Part shown: positions 14,978 to 22,912 of the stretch, one piece after another
Layout of the letters: the number at the start of each line of letters is the position of its first letter
Position numbering within the stretch: the stretch's first letter is position 1
Source: Elusimicrobia bacterium RIFCSPLOWO2_12_FULL_59_9
GTDB taxonomy: Bacteria; Elusimicrobiota; Elusimicrobia; O2-12-FULL-59-9
Direction of reading: 5' to 3'
Assembly (NCBI GenBank): GCA_001800185.1
Contig: MGUX01000148.1
Span: 1 to 24,569 of the forward strand
Length of the DNA stretch: 24,569 bases
Program-made: the position numbers and the translations under genes
Notes under the pieces: generated by a model
Told to the model about the DNA's origin: nothing
Databases searched by the model: none
Seen by the model: the letters and a program-made list of their open reading frames with translations, nothing else

Positions 14978-17945
14978 GCTCCGTTTTGAAAAAATAGACG
15001 ACTACCGGTGGGAACTACCCCGGCAAGGCGCGATGCGCGTTCCGGGCAGGGTCTACGCCTCCGAGAAAATGCTCTCGAAACTCGAACGGGAGCGCGTGGC
15101 CTCCCAGGTGGCCAACGTGGCCACATTTCCCGGCATCGTGGGCTACTCTTTGGCGATGCCCGACGCCCACTGGGGCTACGGCTTCTGCGTCGGCGGCGTG
15201 GCGGCGATGGACGTGGACGCCGGCGGCGTCATTTCTCCCGGCGGCGTGGGTTTTGACATCAGTTGCCTTCCCTGGGACGCGCGCGTTTTGCATGAGCATG
15301 GCTGCACGCGGGCCATCTCGGAGATGCTCCCGGACTGGGAGCAAAGCCGTGTTGTAGCGCAGGATTTCGGCGCTTTGCAACCTGTCGCGGCCAAGCCCTT
15401 TCGCTTTTTCCGGAAAAGGCCCGATACCCCCTTGTATCGGCTCTCAACGAGCACGGGCCGGACCATTGCCGCGACCGGAGACCATCCGTTTTATACGCCG
15501 GATGGGATGGTGCGCCTGGATCAAATACGCCGCGGGGATCGCTTGGCGCTCTACAATTTTCAAGGCGTTCCGTATGAGCGTCCTTCCGATGAGGTCATCT
15601 TGTCGGAATCCAGGATGCGCGCCGTCCTGGCGGGCCTTGGAAAAGGCTCGGCCGGAAATGCGGCGACCCAAATCCTCAACCAGCTCAGGGCGCGCGGCCT
15701 ACTCCCCCTTCATTACGGCAGTCCGGCCGTGCCGTATTTGCTCAAGCTCATTGGTTTCGTGACGGGAGACGGCACCCTGGGTTTTTTCCCCAGCGGCCGC
15801 TGTGGAATCGGATTCTACGGGAGGCCTGAGGATTTGGAGGATATTCGGAAGGATGTATCCTCTGTCGGCTATGCGGCGACCCAAATTTATTCCCGACAGC
15901 GAACGCACCAAATCCAGACGTTCTACAGCAAGTACAGCTTCCAATCTCTAGAAAACTCGTGCCGGACGAGCCCCAGGTCCTTGGCTGCCTTGTTGGCGGC
16001 GCTGGGATGTCCGGTCGGCAATAAGGCTGATCAGTCTTTTCGAGTTCCGCCTTGGATTCGAAAGGCGCCTCTCTGGCAGAAGCGTCTTTACCTGGCGGCT
16101 TATTGTGGAGCCGAAATGGACACTCCCAGCACGAGCTCTGGACTGAATTTCTATTGCCCCACAGTCTGCGTTTCCAAGGAAATCTCGCTCATGGATAGCG
16201 CGGCCGAGTTCCTACAGGATATTAGCGCTATGCTTGAGGAGTTTGGAGTCGAAACGCGAACGATCGCCCGCATGACGGATTACTATTCAGGAAAAGGCGG
16301 AAGAAAATCAGGACGATGCAGGCTTGTCTTGGCCAACCGTTACCAGAATTTATCCGCCCTATATGAGAAGGTTGGTTTTGTTTACAACCGCCGCAAGCTC
16401 GCCCAAGGCCTTCAAGCGGTTCATTACCTTCGGCTTAAAGCGATCAAGGTTTCGCGGCGTGAAGCCATCGCCGCCGAAGCGCAAAGGCTCCATGCCCACG
16501 CCGGCGTCGGCGCCAAAACCATCCACAAAAGCCTCGGCAGCCCTGAAGATATTTCACTGCGCTTCATTGAGCGCTCCATTTATGAAGGACGCAAAAGCTC
16601 CGCCCGGATCGGCGACGGGTTTGACGCTTTCAGCGAACGGAGACGGGAGTTTACGGAGGGGCTGGGTGCCAGCGGAATGGTGTGGGATGCCGTGGACCAA
16701 ATTGAGAAGATCTCAGCGCCCGAATGGGTCTATGATTTTACCGTAAGCCACCCCTCCCACAATTTTGTCGCGGATGGTTTTGTCGTTTCTAACTGCGGGG
16801 TCAGGCTTTTGCGCTCGGGGCTCATGGCCGATGAGGCCGCGCCTCGCATGGACCTCCTCATGGACGCTTTGTTCCACCAGGTGCCCTCCGGCGTCGGCTC
16901 CAAAGGAAAACTCAGGCTCACCGAGGCGCAGATGCGCAAAGTCTTTGAAAAGGGCGCGCGCTGGGCCGTGGAAAATGGGCTTGGAGACGCCGAGGATTTG
17001 GACACCTTGGAGGACCGGGGCGCCATCGAGGACGCGGACCCCGATGGGCCCAGCCGCAGGGCGGTGGAGCGCGGCCGGGACCAATTAGGCACCTTGGGCA
17101 GCGGCAATCACTTTCTCGAGGTTCAAAAAATAGACGCCATCTACGATGAATCCGTGGCCGAAGCCTTCGGACTCTTCGAGGGCCAATTGGTCGTCTTGAT
17201 TCATACCGGCTCCCGGGGCTGCGGCTATCAAATTTGCAGCGACTCCATACAAGAAATGCTCCGGGCTTCCCTCAAATACGGCATCGCATTGCCCGACAAG
17301 CAGCTTTGCTGCGCTCCGCTCAAATCCCCCGAAGGCCGGGCCTACTTCGGCGCCATGGGCGCGGGGGCTAATTTCGCCCGGGCCAACCGGCAGGTGATCA
17401 CGCACCGCGTTCGCGAGGCTTTTATGCATGCGCTGGGAGCTTCTCCCCGCGAATTGGACATGGGCGTGGTCTACGACGTCTGCCATAATGTCGCGAAGAT
17501 CGAAAAGCATGAGTTCGCGGGCCGCAAGCTCACGCTCTGCGTGCATCGCAAAGGCGCGACGCGCTCCTTTCCGGCGGGACACCCCGAACTCCCCCCGCGC
17601 TATCAGAAGGCCGGGCAGCCGGTGTTTCTGCCGGGCTCCATGGGGACGGCCTCCTACGTTCTGGTCGGGACCGAGCGCGCGATGCGCGAGACTTTTGGAA
17701 CGGTGGCGCACGGCGCCGGACGCAGGCTGAGCCGGACGCAGGCCTCCAAGCAAATATCCGGACGGGATCTGCGCCTGCAACTCGAAAAACAGGGCATCCG
17801 CGTGCGCACCGACAGCGAGCGGGGCCTGGCGGAAGAGGCGCCCTTCGCCTATAAAGACGTGTCGGAGGTGGTGGAAATCTGCGACCGCTCCGGCATCGCC
17901 AAAAAAGTGGCCCGAATGCGCCCGATGGGCGTGGTGAAAGGATGA
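14964..17945 (+). CDS. rtcB: RNA-splicing ligase RtcB, intein-containing precursor
   Basis: This 993-residue precursor gives, after removal of a 510-residue intein, a 483-residue RtcB of normal size. RtcB joins 2',3'-cyclic phosphate (or 3'-phosphate) and 5'-hydroxyl RNA ends using GTP and Mn2+. Extein motifs include PDAHWGYGFCVGG, GGVGFDIS joined to CGVRLL at the splice point, SGNHFLEVQ (H716), IHTGSRG (H747), CHNVAKIEKH (H841) and VHRKGATRSFP with the guanylylated H861 (H351 after splicing). C611, the first residue after the intein, is the conserved Mn-binding Cys, so the uninterrupted active site forms only after splicing. The ATG overlaps the deaminase gene by 14 bp with no evident Shine-Dalgarno, pointing to translational coupling. 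Confidence 0.95.
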   Translation: METPELRFEKIDDYRWELPRQGAMRVPGRVYASEKMLSKLERERVASQVANVATFPGIVGYSLAMPDAHWGYGFCVGGVAAMDVDAGGVISPGGVGFDISCLPWDARVLHEHGCTRAISEMLPDWEQSRVVAQDFGALQPVAAKPFRFFRKRPDTPLYRLSTSTGRTIAATGDHPFYTPDGMVRLDQIRRGDRLALYNFQGVPYERPSDEVILSESRMRAVLAGLGKGSAGNAATQILNQLRARGLLPLHYGSPAVPYLLKLIGFVTGDGTLGFFPSGRCGIGFYGRPEDLEDIRKDVSSVGYAATQIYSRQRTHQIQTFYSKYSFQSLENSCRTSPRSLAALLAALGCPVGNKADQSFRVPPWIRKAPLWQKRLYLAAYCGAEMDTPSTSSGLNFYCPTVCVSKEISLMDSAAEFLQDISAMLEEFGVETRTIARMTDYYSGKGGRKSGRCRLVLANRYQNLSALYEKVGFVYNRRKLAQGLQAVHYLRLKAIKVSRREAIAAEAQRLHAHAGVGAKTIHKSLGSPEDISLRFIERSIYEGRKSSARIGDGFDAFSERRREFTEGLGASGMVWDAVDQIEKISAPEWVYDFTVSHPSHNFVADGFVVSNCGVRLLRSGLMADEAAPRMDLLMDALFHQVPSGVGSKGKLRLTEAQMRKVFEKGARWAVENGLGDAEDLDTLEDRGAIEDADPDGPSRRAVERGRDQLGTLGSGNHFLEVQKIDAIYDESVAEAFGLFEGQLVVLIHTGSRGCGYQICSDSIQEMLRASLKYGIALPDKQLCCAPLKSPEGRAYFGAMGAGANFARANRQVITHRVREAFMHALGASPRELDMGVVYDVCHNVAKIEKHEFAGRKLTLCVHRKGATRSFPAGHPELPPRYQKAGQPVFLPGSMGTASYVLVGTERAMRETFGTVAHGAGRRLSRTQASKQISGRDLRLQLEKQGIRVRTDSERGLAEEAPFAYKDVSEVVEICDRSGIAKKVARMRPMGVVKG
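15264..16793 (+). mobile_element. RtcB intein with LAGLIDADG-type homing endonuclease
   Basis: In-frame protein intron of 510 residues (precursor residues 101-610), starting with Cys101 (CLPWDARVL) and ending SN610 before Cys611. Splicing blocks: A with Cys at position 1; B with T171-G-D-H174; F/G with HNFVADGFVVSN. The residue before the terminal Asn is Ser609, where most inteins have His. A dodecapeptide endonuclease lies inside: LIGFVTGDG (262-270, acid D269) and a second copy LYLAAYCGAEMD with E384 at the acid position. The reading frame is intact. By eye the codon use is less GC-biased than in the flanking exteins, fitting horizontal arrival. The insertion point before the metal-binding Cys is also used by archaeal RtcB inteins. 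Confidence 0.93.
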
Positions 17946-17958
17946 TTAGAAAGAAGAA

Positions 17959-17972
17959 AGTGGTCAGTGGTC
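17959..17972 (+). repeat. Two tandem AGTGGTC heptamers at the rtcB / membrane-protein junction
   Basis: AGTGGTCAGTGGTC lies 13 bp past the rtcB stop codon and covers the end of the convergent membrane-protein gene, where it encodes the last residues DH and the stop. It is the same heptamer found in the gyrB-gyrA spacer. Confidence 0.6.
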
Positions 17973-18371
17973 AGGCGGACGGACTATCCGATCTCTCAGC
18001 AGCGCGGCGGAGAGGGCTATCAGCATGCCCCCGTCCCCCGCTGCGGCGGCCCAGATGACGGCCGGCGCCGAAAGAAAGGCGGCATGGATGACCAAAAACA
18101 CGACGGCCATGGATTTGGATATGAGTATGATTTTCACCAACGCAGGTTCCGACAGGGCCAGCAGATAGCAGAGACCCAAGATAAGAAGAAAGACACCGCC
18201 TTGTGATGGGAAAAAAACGTCGGCCGGCTGCTCGAAACCCAACCATCCCAGCATGAGTCGCGGCGCCGCGAGGACGAAGACCCCGAGCGCGCAGCTGTGA
18301 AGGCCGATGAGAAGGATCAGCCAGCGAACCAGGCGGCTGCCTGCGGGAGACGACGGGCCCAGGCCGCTCAT
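17964..18371 (-). CDS. Small four-helix integral membrane protein, unknown function
   Basis: I do not recognise this 135-residue protein. It has four hydrophobic segments at about residues 15-36, 57-74, 79-101 and 104-125, with short polar loops (APRLMLGWLGFEQPADVFF and GDGG). Cys27 and Cys68 lie within helices. The ATG at 18371 overlaps the stop of the upstream Fe-S fusion gene (ATGA), so the two are almost certainly co-translated and may form one membrane complex. The same frame is open much further upstream (to 19007), but that part is antisense-like Arg/Gly/Pro-rich translation inside the neighbouring gene. It converges on rtcB with an 18-bp gap. Confidence 0.7.
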   Translation of the reverse strand: MSGLGPSSPAGSRLVRWLILLIGLHSCALGVFVLAAPRLMLGWLGFEQPADVFFPSQGGVFLLILGLCYLLALSEPALVKIILISKSMAVVFLVIHAAFLSAPAVIWAAAAGDGGMLIALSAALLRDRIVRPPDH

Positions 18372-20989
18372 GGCGCCAGCATGAGCACGAGAAGCAGCGC
18401 CCAGTAGGCACCCGCGGCCGCCGACGAAAATGCGAAGACCCTGGCTCCGATTCGTCCGCTTGGGCCGTCTTTGCTGTTGAGACGATTCCACAGCACGCCC
18501 AAAGTCACCATGAAGCCCGCTGAGACGAGGAAAACCCGGAACAGGGAGAGGACGGAAAGGGTCACGCCGCCGCCGGTCGCAGGCTTGATGACCAGCAGGG
18601 CGAAAAGGCGGTCCAGTCCGGGGACGTAGGCGATCTGATAAGCGATGAAGCCAAACAGCGCCAACGGAGCCCACGCGATGATCGCGTGCCAGCGCGGCGC
18701 CGCCGGGTCCCAATCTTTCTCCGGCGCCAATTTTCGAAAGGCCAGCCATGCGGCTGCCAGCGGCGCCGCCGCTCCCGCGGCCAACAGTGCGCTCAACATC
18801 GGGATTCGGTGCGCGGCCAATAGGTCCGCAAAGAGCCCGTTGGGATGCAGTTCCCAGCGCTGCGCGATCAGCAAAGACGCCACCAGCCCCAGGAGCATCA
18901 GAACGAATCGGCCGAATTGCGGCCGCGCTTCGCGGCGGCTCCAAAGCTCCTGTCCCGGCGCGCGGAGGTTCAACTGTGGGGAACCGTTGGGGCATGTCCG
19001 CACGCATTTAAGGCATAGGACGCAGTGTTGATTGGAATCCTGAAACATGACGTGCCCAAACATCGGACAGCCGGCGATGGTCTCGCTGCCTTTATAGCAG
19101 GCGTGGCCGGCGCATTTAGCCGTGCAGATGTCCAATGAAGGCCGCAGTTCCACGATCGAGGAGGAAGCGCACAGCCCGGCAAAGCCGCCCAGAGGGCACA
19201 GATGGCGGCACCAAGAGCGGCGGGGAAAAAGAATGCTGGTTGCCAAGGCGCCGCCCATGATCGACAACAAGAGGATTCCCGTCGCCAGCGGGGAATGCCG
19301 CATGCCCGAAACCTCCTCCACATAGACGATCGCGAAAAACCCGGCCGCGACCAGGGCGGTGTCGTAATCCTTCAGCCAGGAAGGCAGACGCCATTTCAGG
19401 TTCATCACCTTTTGCGCGGCCTCGCCGACCTGGGCCATGGGGCAGATCGCGCACCACGCGCGGCCGAACAGGAAAAAGGACAGGGCGAGCGCCGGCCACC
19501 ACAGCGACCAGACCAGGAGCGTGGATAGATTGCCTGTGGCCAGCGTGGGGCCGAAGAAGCATTGGTGAAAGATATAGGTGAATACCGCCGCCGCGGCGAT
19601 TTGAGGTCCTCTCGGAAAAAACCAGAGGATGCGCTTGACCAGACAGTCCGGCAAGGACAGCCAGTTGAAGACGAAAGGGCGCGGTTTTGGCGGCGGCCCA
19701 AGGAATATCTCCTCGGCGTTCGCGGCGCTCTCATCCGAGAGGTTGGCGGCGCGCTCCACCGCCTCCTTTAACTCCGCGACGTTCGCGAACCGGTAGTCGT
19801 AGGAAACAAGCTTGATGAGCGCTTGCTCGGTGAGATCCATCGTGGGTTTGTTGATCCGCTGGGACTCTTTTTTCAGGAAATAGCGGGCAATTTCGGGAAT
19901 GTCCCGCTTATGTTCGCGCAAAGGAGGGACCTCGATTATTTGGCGGTAGAACACGCGCGCCAACTCCGGCGAAACCTGGCGCGCTTTGGCCTTTGCCAGC
20001 AGGCTGTTGCTGGAGGTTGCGATGATCCGCACTTGCTGGCGGCTCCACTGCGTTTTTGGGAACTCGCCGTCCATAAAACGGGCCAGGCGTTCCTGGACGG
20101 CCCAAGGCAAGGCGTCCACGTTTTTCAACAGGATGGTGCCTCCGGCCGCGAGTTGGAAATAACTGATAGTTTGCGCGTTTCCAATCGACGGGTCGACGGC
20201 GCCGTGAGCGCCGAAGAGCTTGTCGCCGAAGGGCGTATCGGATATTTGGGCGCAGTCGGTCTTAATAAGGGGGCCGCCCTTGCGCGGCCCCCGGAAGTGC
20301 AGCAGGCTGGCGATGGTTTCTTTGCCGGTGCCCCGCTCGCCTTGGATCAAAACGGGATCGTCGGTCTTGACCAGCGCGTCGATTTTCTGCTGCACAGCCT
20401 TGATGGTCGCATGCTTGCCGAGCAGCTCCGCCTGAGTCTCGGAACGGGACTGCTGCAGGAACTGGGTGAGGTTTTTTTCCTTCTCCCGCGCGGCTCCAAC
20501 GGAGATGTCGGTGGCCTGCAGGCGGCGGGAGATGATGCGCACCAGTTCCCGCAGCAATTGAGGGTTGCGGCCAAGGAGAGCCTCGAAGGCGGGGCGTTCC
20601 AACACCAAGGTTTGGGAGTCGACCGCGGCGACGACATCGGCGGAGGCGGTGTCGCCGGTTAAAAGGGACATTTCGCAGACACAGTCCCCCTCCTTGAGCA
20701 TGGCCACGGTGACGATGGTTCCGGCCTCCGTTCGGACCCGGACCTCCATCTGGCCGGAGGCCAGGATATGGAGGCGAGTGCCGAGATCGCCTTGCCGGAT
20801 CAGGAGTTGGCCGCTTTTATGGCGCATCGGCCGCATCGCCGATGCGACGTTACGAAGCGTTTCGTCAGAGAGTGCCGTCCATAAATTAGACTTCCTAAGA
20901 AGCGCCAGCCTCTGCTGCAACAGAGACTCCTTGATCTCCAGGATATCCGTCTCGTCTCCGACATCCGCCAATAAGCTGATGGCCTGCAT
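18368..20989 (-). CDS. Fusion: cNMP-binding-like domain, degenerate sigma54-activator AAA+ domain, NapH/NosR-like polyferredoxin membrane module
   Basis: This 873-residue protein starts at ATG 20989 (GGAGA, 5-nt spacer); the frame is open to ATG 21160 (930 residues, numbering used here). Region 1 (about 93-215) is a cyclic-nucleotide-binding-like barrel; its phosphate cassette VCEMSLLTGDTASADVV lacks the usual Arg. Region 2 (about 245-485) resembles a sigma54-activator AAA+ domain: Walker A GERGTGKE (274-281) is kept, Walker B reads GGTILLKNVDAL (normally DE at KN), and the GAFTGA loop is replaced by GAVDPS. There is no helix-turn-helix. Region 3 (about 500-930) is membrane-bound with roughly ten hydrophobic segments, CAICP (570-574), CRHLCP (651-656), a four-Cys cluster (C679, C683, C688, C698) and a ferredoxin motif CVLCLKCVRTCP (713-724). 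Likely a sensor-regulated quinol/electron-transfer protein; partner unknown. Confidence 0.85.
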   Translation of the reverse strand: MQAISLLADVGDETDILEIKESLLQQRLALLRKSNLWTALSDETLRNVASAMRPMRHKSGQLLIRQGDLGTRLHILASGQMEVRVRTEAGTIVTVAMLKEGDCVCEMSLLTGDTASADVVAAVDSQTLVLERPAFEALLGRNPQLLRELVRIISRRLQATDISVGAAREKEKNLTQFLQQSRSETQAELLGKHATIKAVQQKIDALVKTDDPVLIQGERGTGKETIASLLHFRGPRKGGPLIKTDCAQISDTPFGDKLFGAHGAVDPSIGNAQTISYFQLAAGGTILLKNVDALPWAVQERLARFMDGEFPKTQWSRQQVRIIATSSNSLLAKAKARQVSPELARVFYRQIIEVPPLREHKRDIPEIARYFLKKESQRINKPTMDLTEQALIKLVSYDYRFANVAELKEAVERAANLSDESAANAEEIFLGPPPKPRPFVFNWLSLPDCLVKRILWFFPRGPQIAAAAVFTYIFHQCFFGPTLATGNLSTLLVWSLWWPALALSFFLFGRAWCAICPMAQVGEAAQKVMNLKWRLPSWLKDYDTALVAAGFFAIVYVEEVSGMRHSPLATGILLLSIMGGALATSILFPRRSWCRHLCPLGGFAGLCASSSIVELRPSLDICTAKCAGHACYKGSETIAGCPMFGHVMFQDSNQHCVLCLKCVRTCPNGSPQLNLRAPGQELWSRREARPQFGRFVLMLLGLVASLLIAQRWELHPNGLFADLLAAHRIPMLSALLAAGAAAPLAAAWLAFRKLAPEKDWDPAAPRWHAIIAWAPLALFGFIAYQIAYVPGLDRLFALLVIKPATGGGVTLSVLSLFRVFLVSAGFMVTLGVLWNRLNSKDGPSGRIGARVFAFSSAAAGAYWALLLVLMLAP

Positions 20990-21268
20990 CGCTTCTCCGA
21001 TAGACGGCCGATCTTGTGTTTGGGACGCTTTTGGTATAAGAACTTTCTGTTGCAACAAAAATGCCAATTTCTCTCCCCCTTCCGCTGATCTTGGGATATG
21101 CCTCCGGCCCGGACGCTGGAGCAGCCGCCATCCTTTACCTGCAGGCTCGCGCCTCTTCATATTTCGCGGCGAAAATTAGTAAAGTATGCTGCGAGTCTGG
21201 GTTCGTGAGGAAGAAGCGGTGGGGCGGCAAAGCGGGAACGGCTGCTTTTTTAAATGAGGCTATGAAAA
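20990..21268. other. Divergent intergenic region between the Fe-S fusion gene and serS
   Basis: It separates the minus-strand fusion gene (preferred start 20989) from plus-strand serS. A 10-bp perfect palindrome TGTTGCAACA lies at 21048-21057 and could be an operator. A minus-strand frame is open through much of the region, and if the start were ATG 21160 it would be partly coding. I find no promoter match strong enough to call. Confidence 0.4.
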
Positions 21269-22552
21269 ATGCTTGATTTGAAAAAAATTCGATCGTCGGT
21301 TGAGGAGGCGCGCAGGGCGGTCGCCAACCGGACCGGGCGCTACTCGACGGCGCTGGAGCAGCTCATTTCCACGGACGCTTCGCAGCGGACGATTTTAAAG
21401 GAGGTTGAGGATTTGCGCGCCCGGCGCAACGAGGCCTCTGAAAAAATAGGCCGCAGCCGCGTGGAAAAGGGCACGCCGGAGCACGCCCGGCTCATCGAGG
21501 ATGCCAACCGGATCAAAGCCGAGATTCAGGAAAAGGAGGCGGCGCTGGCGAAGGCCGACCAGGAGGTCCGGGAGCTTTTGATCGGCATCCCCAATTTTCC
21601 GCACCCCAGCGCGCCCGTGGGAAAAACCCCCGAGGACAATCCCGTCGTGCGCGAGGCTCTGGAGTGCAAGAAAGAGTTCGCCTTCAAGCCCAAGGATCAC
21701 CAGGACGTCGGCGAAAAGCTTGATATTCTTGATTTTAAGCGGGCGGCTTCTCTCTCAGGCTCGCGCTTCGCGCTCCTTAAAGGCGCCGGCGCCAGGCTGG
21801 AGCGAGCGCTGGGACAGTTCATGCTCGATCTGCATACACGGCGCCACGGCTACGTTGAGATCGCGCCCCCCCTCTTGGTCACGCCGGAGGTCATCACCGG
21901 GACCGGTCAATTGCCGAAATTTGAGGCCGAGCAGTATAAAACCTCCACCGGCGAGCACTATTTGATTCCGACCGCCGAGGTGCCTTTGACCAATCTCCAC
22001 CGGGGCGAGTTCCTCGCGCTACAGAGCCTGCCGAAAAAATACGCCGCTTTAACGCCCTGCTTCCGGCAAGAAGCCGGCTCCTACGGTAAAGACACGCGCG
22101 GCCTCATCCGCAATCACCAATTCGACAAAGTGGAGCTCGTCTGGATTTGCCGCCCGGAGGACTCCATGGATGCTTTGGAGCGCTTGACGCGGGACGCGGA
22201 AGAGGTGCTGCGGCAGCTTAAGATTCCCTACCGCGTGATCGAGTTGTGCACCGGAGACATGGGATTTTCGGCCTGCAAGAGCTACGATCTGGAAGTTTGG
22301 ATGCCCGGCGAAAACCGCTTCCGCGAAATTTCGTCCTGCTCCAATTGCTGGGATTTTCAGGCCCGGCGCATGGAGACGCGCATCCGCTTGGAGAAGGGCA
22401 GCGTTTACGCCCACACCTTAAACGGCAGCGGCGTGGCCGTGGGCCGCGCCTTCGCGGCCGTGTTGGAAAACTACCAGCGCGAGGACGGCTCGGTGGAAGT
22501 CCCGGAAGTCCTCCGCCCCGCCATGGGCTGCGAATTCATCGCCGCACCGTAG
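21269..22552 (+). CDS. serS: Seryl-tRNA synthetase
   Basis: This 427-residue class II aminoacyl-tRNA synthetase charges tRNA-Ser with serine (and tRNA-Sec where present). The N-terminal long alpha-helical hairpin that grips the tRNA arm is visible as the charged helical stretch at residues 1-110. The catalytic domain shows PTAEVPLTN, motif 2 FRQEAGSYGKDTRGLIR (from F265) and motif 3 NGSGVAVGRAFAAVLE (from N385). The length matches bacterial SerRS. GAGG lies 9 nt before the ATG. It stands alone, divergent from the Fe-S fusion gene and convergent with the PorV-like gene. Confidence 0.97.
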   Translation: MLDLKKIRSSVEEARRAVANRTGRYSTALEQLISTDASQRTILKEVEDLRARRNEASEKIGRSRVEKGTPEHARLIEDANRIKAEIQEKEAALAKADQEVRELLIGIPNFPHPSAPVGKTPEDNPVVREALECKKEFAFKPKDHQDVGEKLDILDFKRAASLSGSRFALLKGAGARLERALGQFMLDLHTRRHGYVEIAPPLLVTPEVITGTGQLPKFEAEQYKTSTGEHYLIPTAEVPLTNLHRGEFLALQSLPKKYAALTPCFRQEAGSYGKDTRGLIRNHQFDKVELVWICRPEDSMDALERLTRDAEEVLRQLKIPYRVIELCTGDMGFSACKSYDLEVWMPGENRFREISSCSNCWDFQARRMETRIRLEKGSVYAHTLNGSGVAVGRAFAAVLENYQREDGSVEVPEVLRPAMGCEFIAAP

Positions 22553-22912
22553 CGGCCGGATCTCCGAAATTCCTTTATACGGGGGCTCGCCGCCGGGTTT
22601 GCCCTCGCCACTTGGAAATGCGGTCTCCGGCAGGATGGGGACCCCCTCTGGGGGCCGTCGGTGCTTGTAGCACTGCGAAAAGCGCCGGGAGGGTTTTCTC
22701 CAGGCATCCCCGTGCCACCCGCCGCCTTTCTGTTAAATTCTTACCCTTTGATATAGGCAATCCCGGCGGCACCCCCCCTGAAAAAGCATGGAACAAAAAA
22801 TTCATCGGTTGATTACGCAATTGTTGCTCCAATGTCTGGATTTTGGAGTTGCCCGATAAAATAGCGAATCAAGAATTTCTGTCAGATTTTCAGGGAAACC
22901 CCCAGGCTCTGC
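22553..22912. other. Convergent intergenic region carrying structured element copy B
   Basis: A 360-bp gap between convergent serS and the PorV-like gene. The first 175 bp hold the GC-rich element described separately. The remainder (22727-22912) is more AT-rich with a weak imperfect hairpin (GCTCCAA near 22825, TTGGAG near 22843). I see no clear factor-independent terminator with a T-run, and no credible ORF. Confidence 0.6.
22590..22725. repeat. Structured GC-rich intergenic element, copy B
   Basis: The 41 bp at 22685-22725 match the reverse complement of 4392-4432 (copy A) with about four differences including one indel: shared blocks are GGGAGGGTTTTCTCC, ATCCCCG and GCCACCCG. Upstream are hairpins CCCCC-TCT-GGGGG (22642-22654) and GTGC/GCAC (22661-22673), comparable to the stem-loops inside copy A. 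Relative to the gene just upstream in transcription (serS here, the thioesterase for copy A), both copies have the same orientation. The left boundary is approximate; copy B lacks a clear second terminal motif. Confidence 0.55.

Noticed and set aside
18372..19007. N-terminal extension of the small membrane protein frame
   Set aside because: Arg/Gly/Pro-rich, lies inside the Fe-S fusion gene in another frame; the ATG at 18371 with ATGA overlap is the sensible start.
19823..20662. 279-codon plus-strand frame opposite the fusion gene
   Set aside because: Antisense shadow of the AAA+/cNMP region; no family features.
20990..21160. 57-residue N-terminal extension of the Fe-S fusion from ATG 21160
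   Set aside because: No Shine-Dalgarno at 21160, whereas ATG 20989 has GGAGA at 5 nt; it cannot be excluded fully.
22825..22850. Possible hairpin terminator between serS and the PorV-like gene
   Set aside because: Arms of only 6-7 bp, not adjacent, and no T-run follows.
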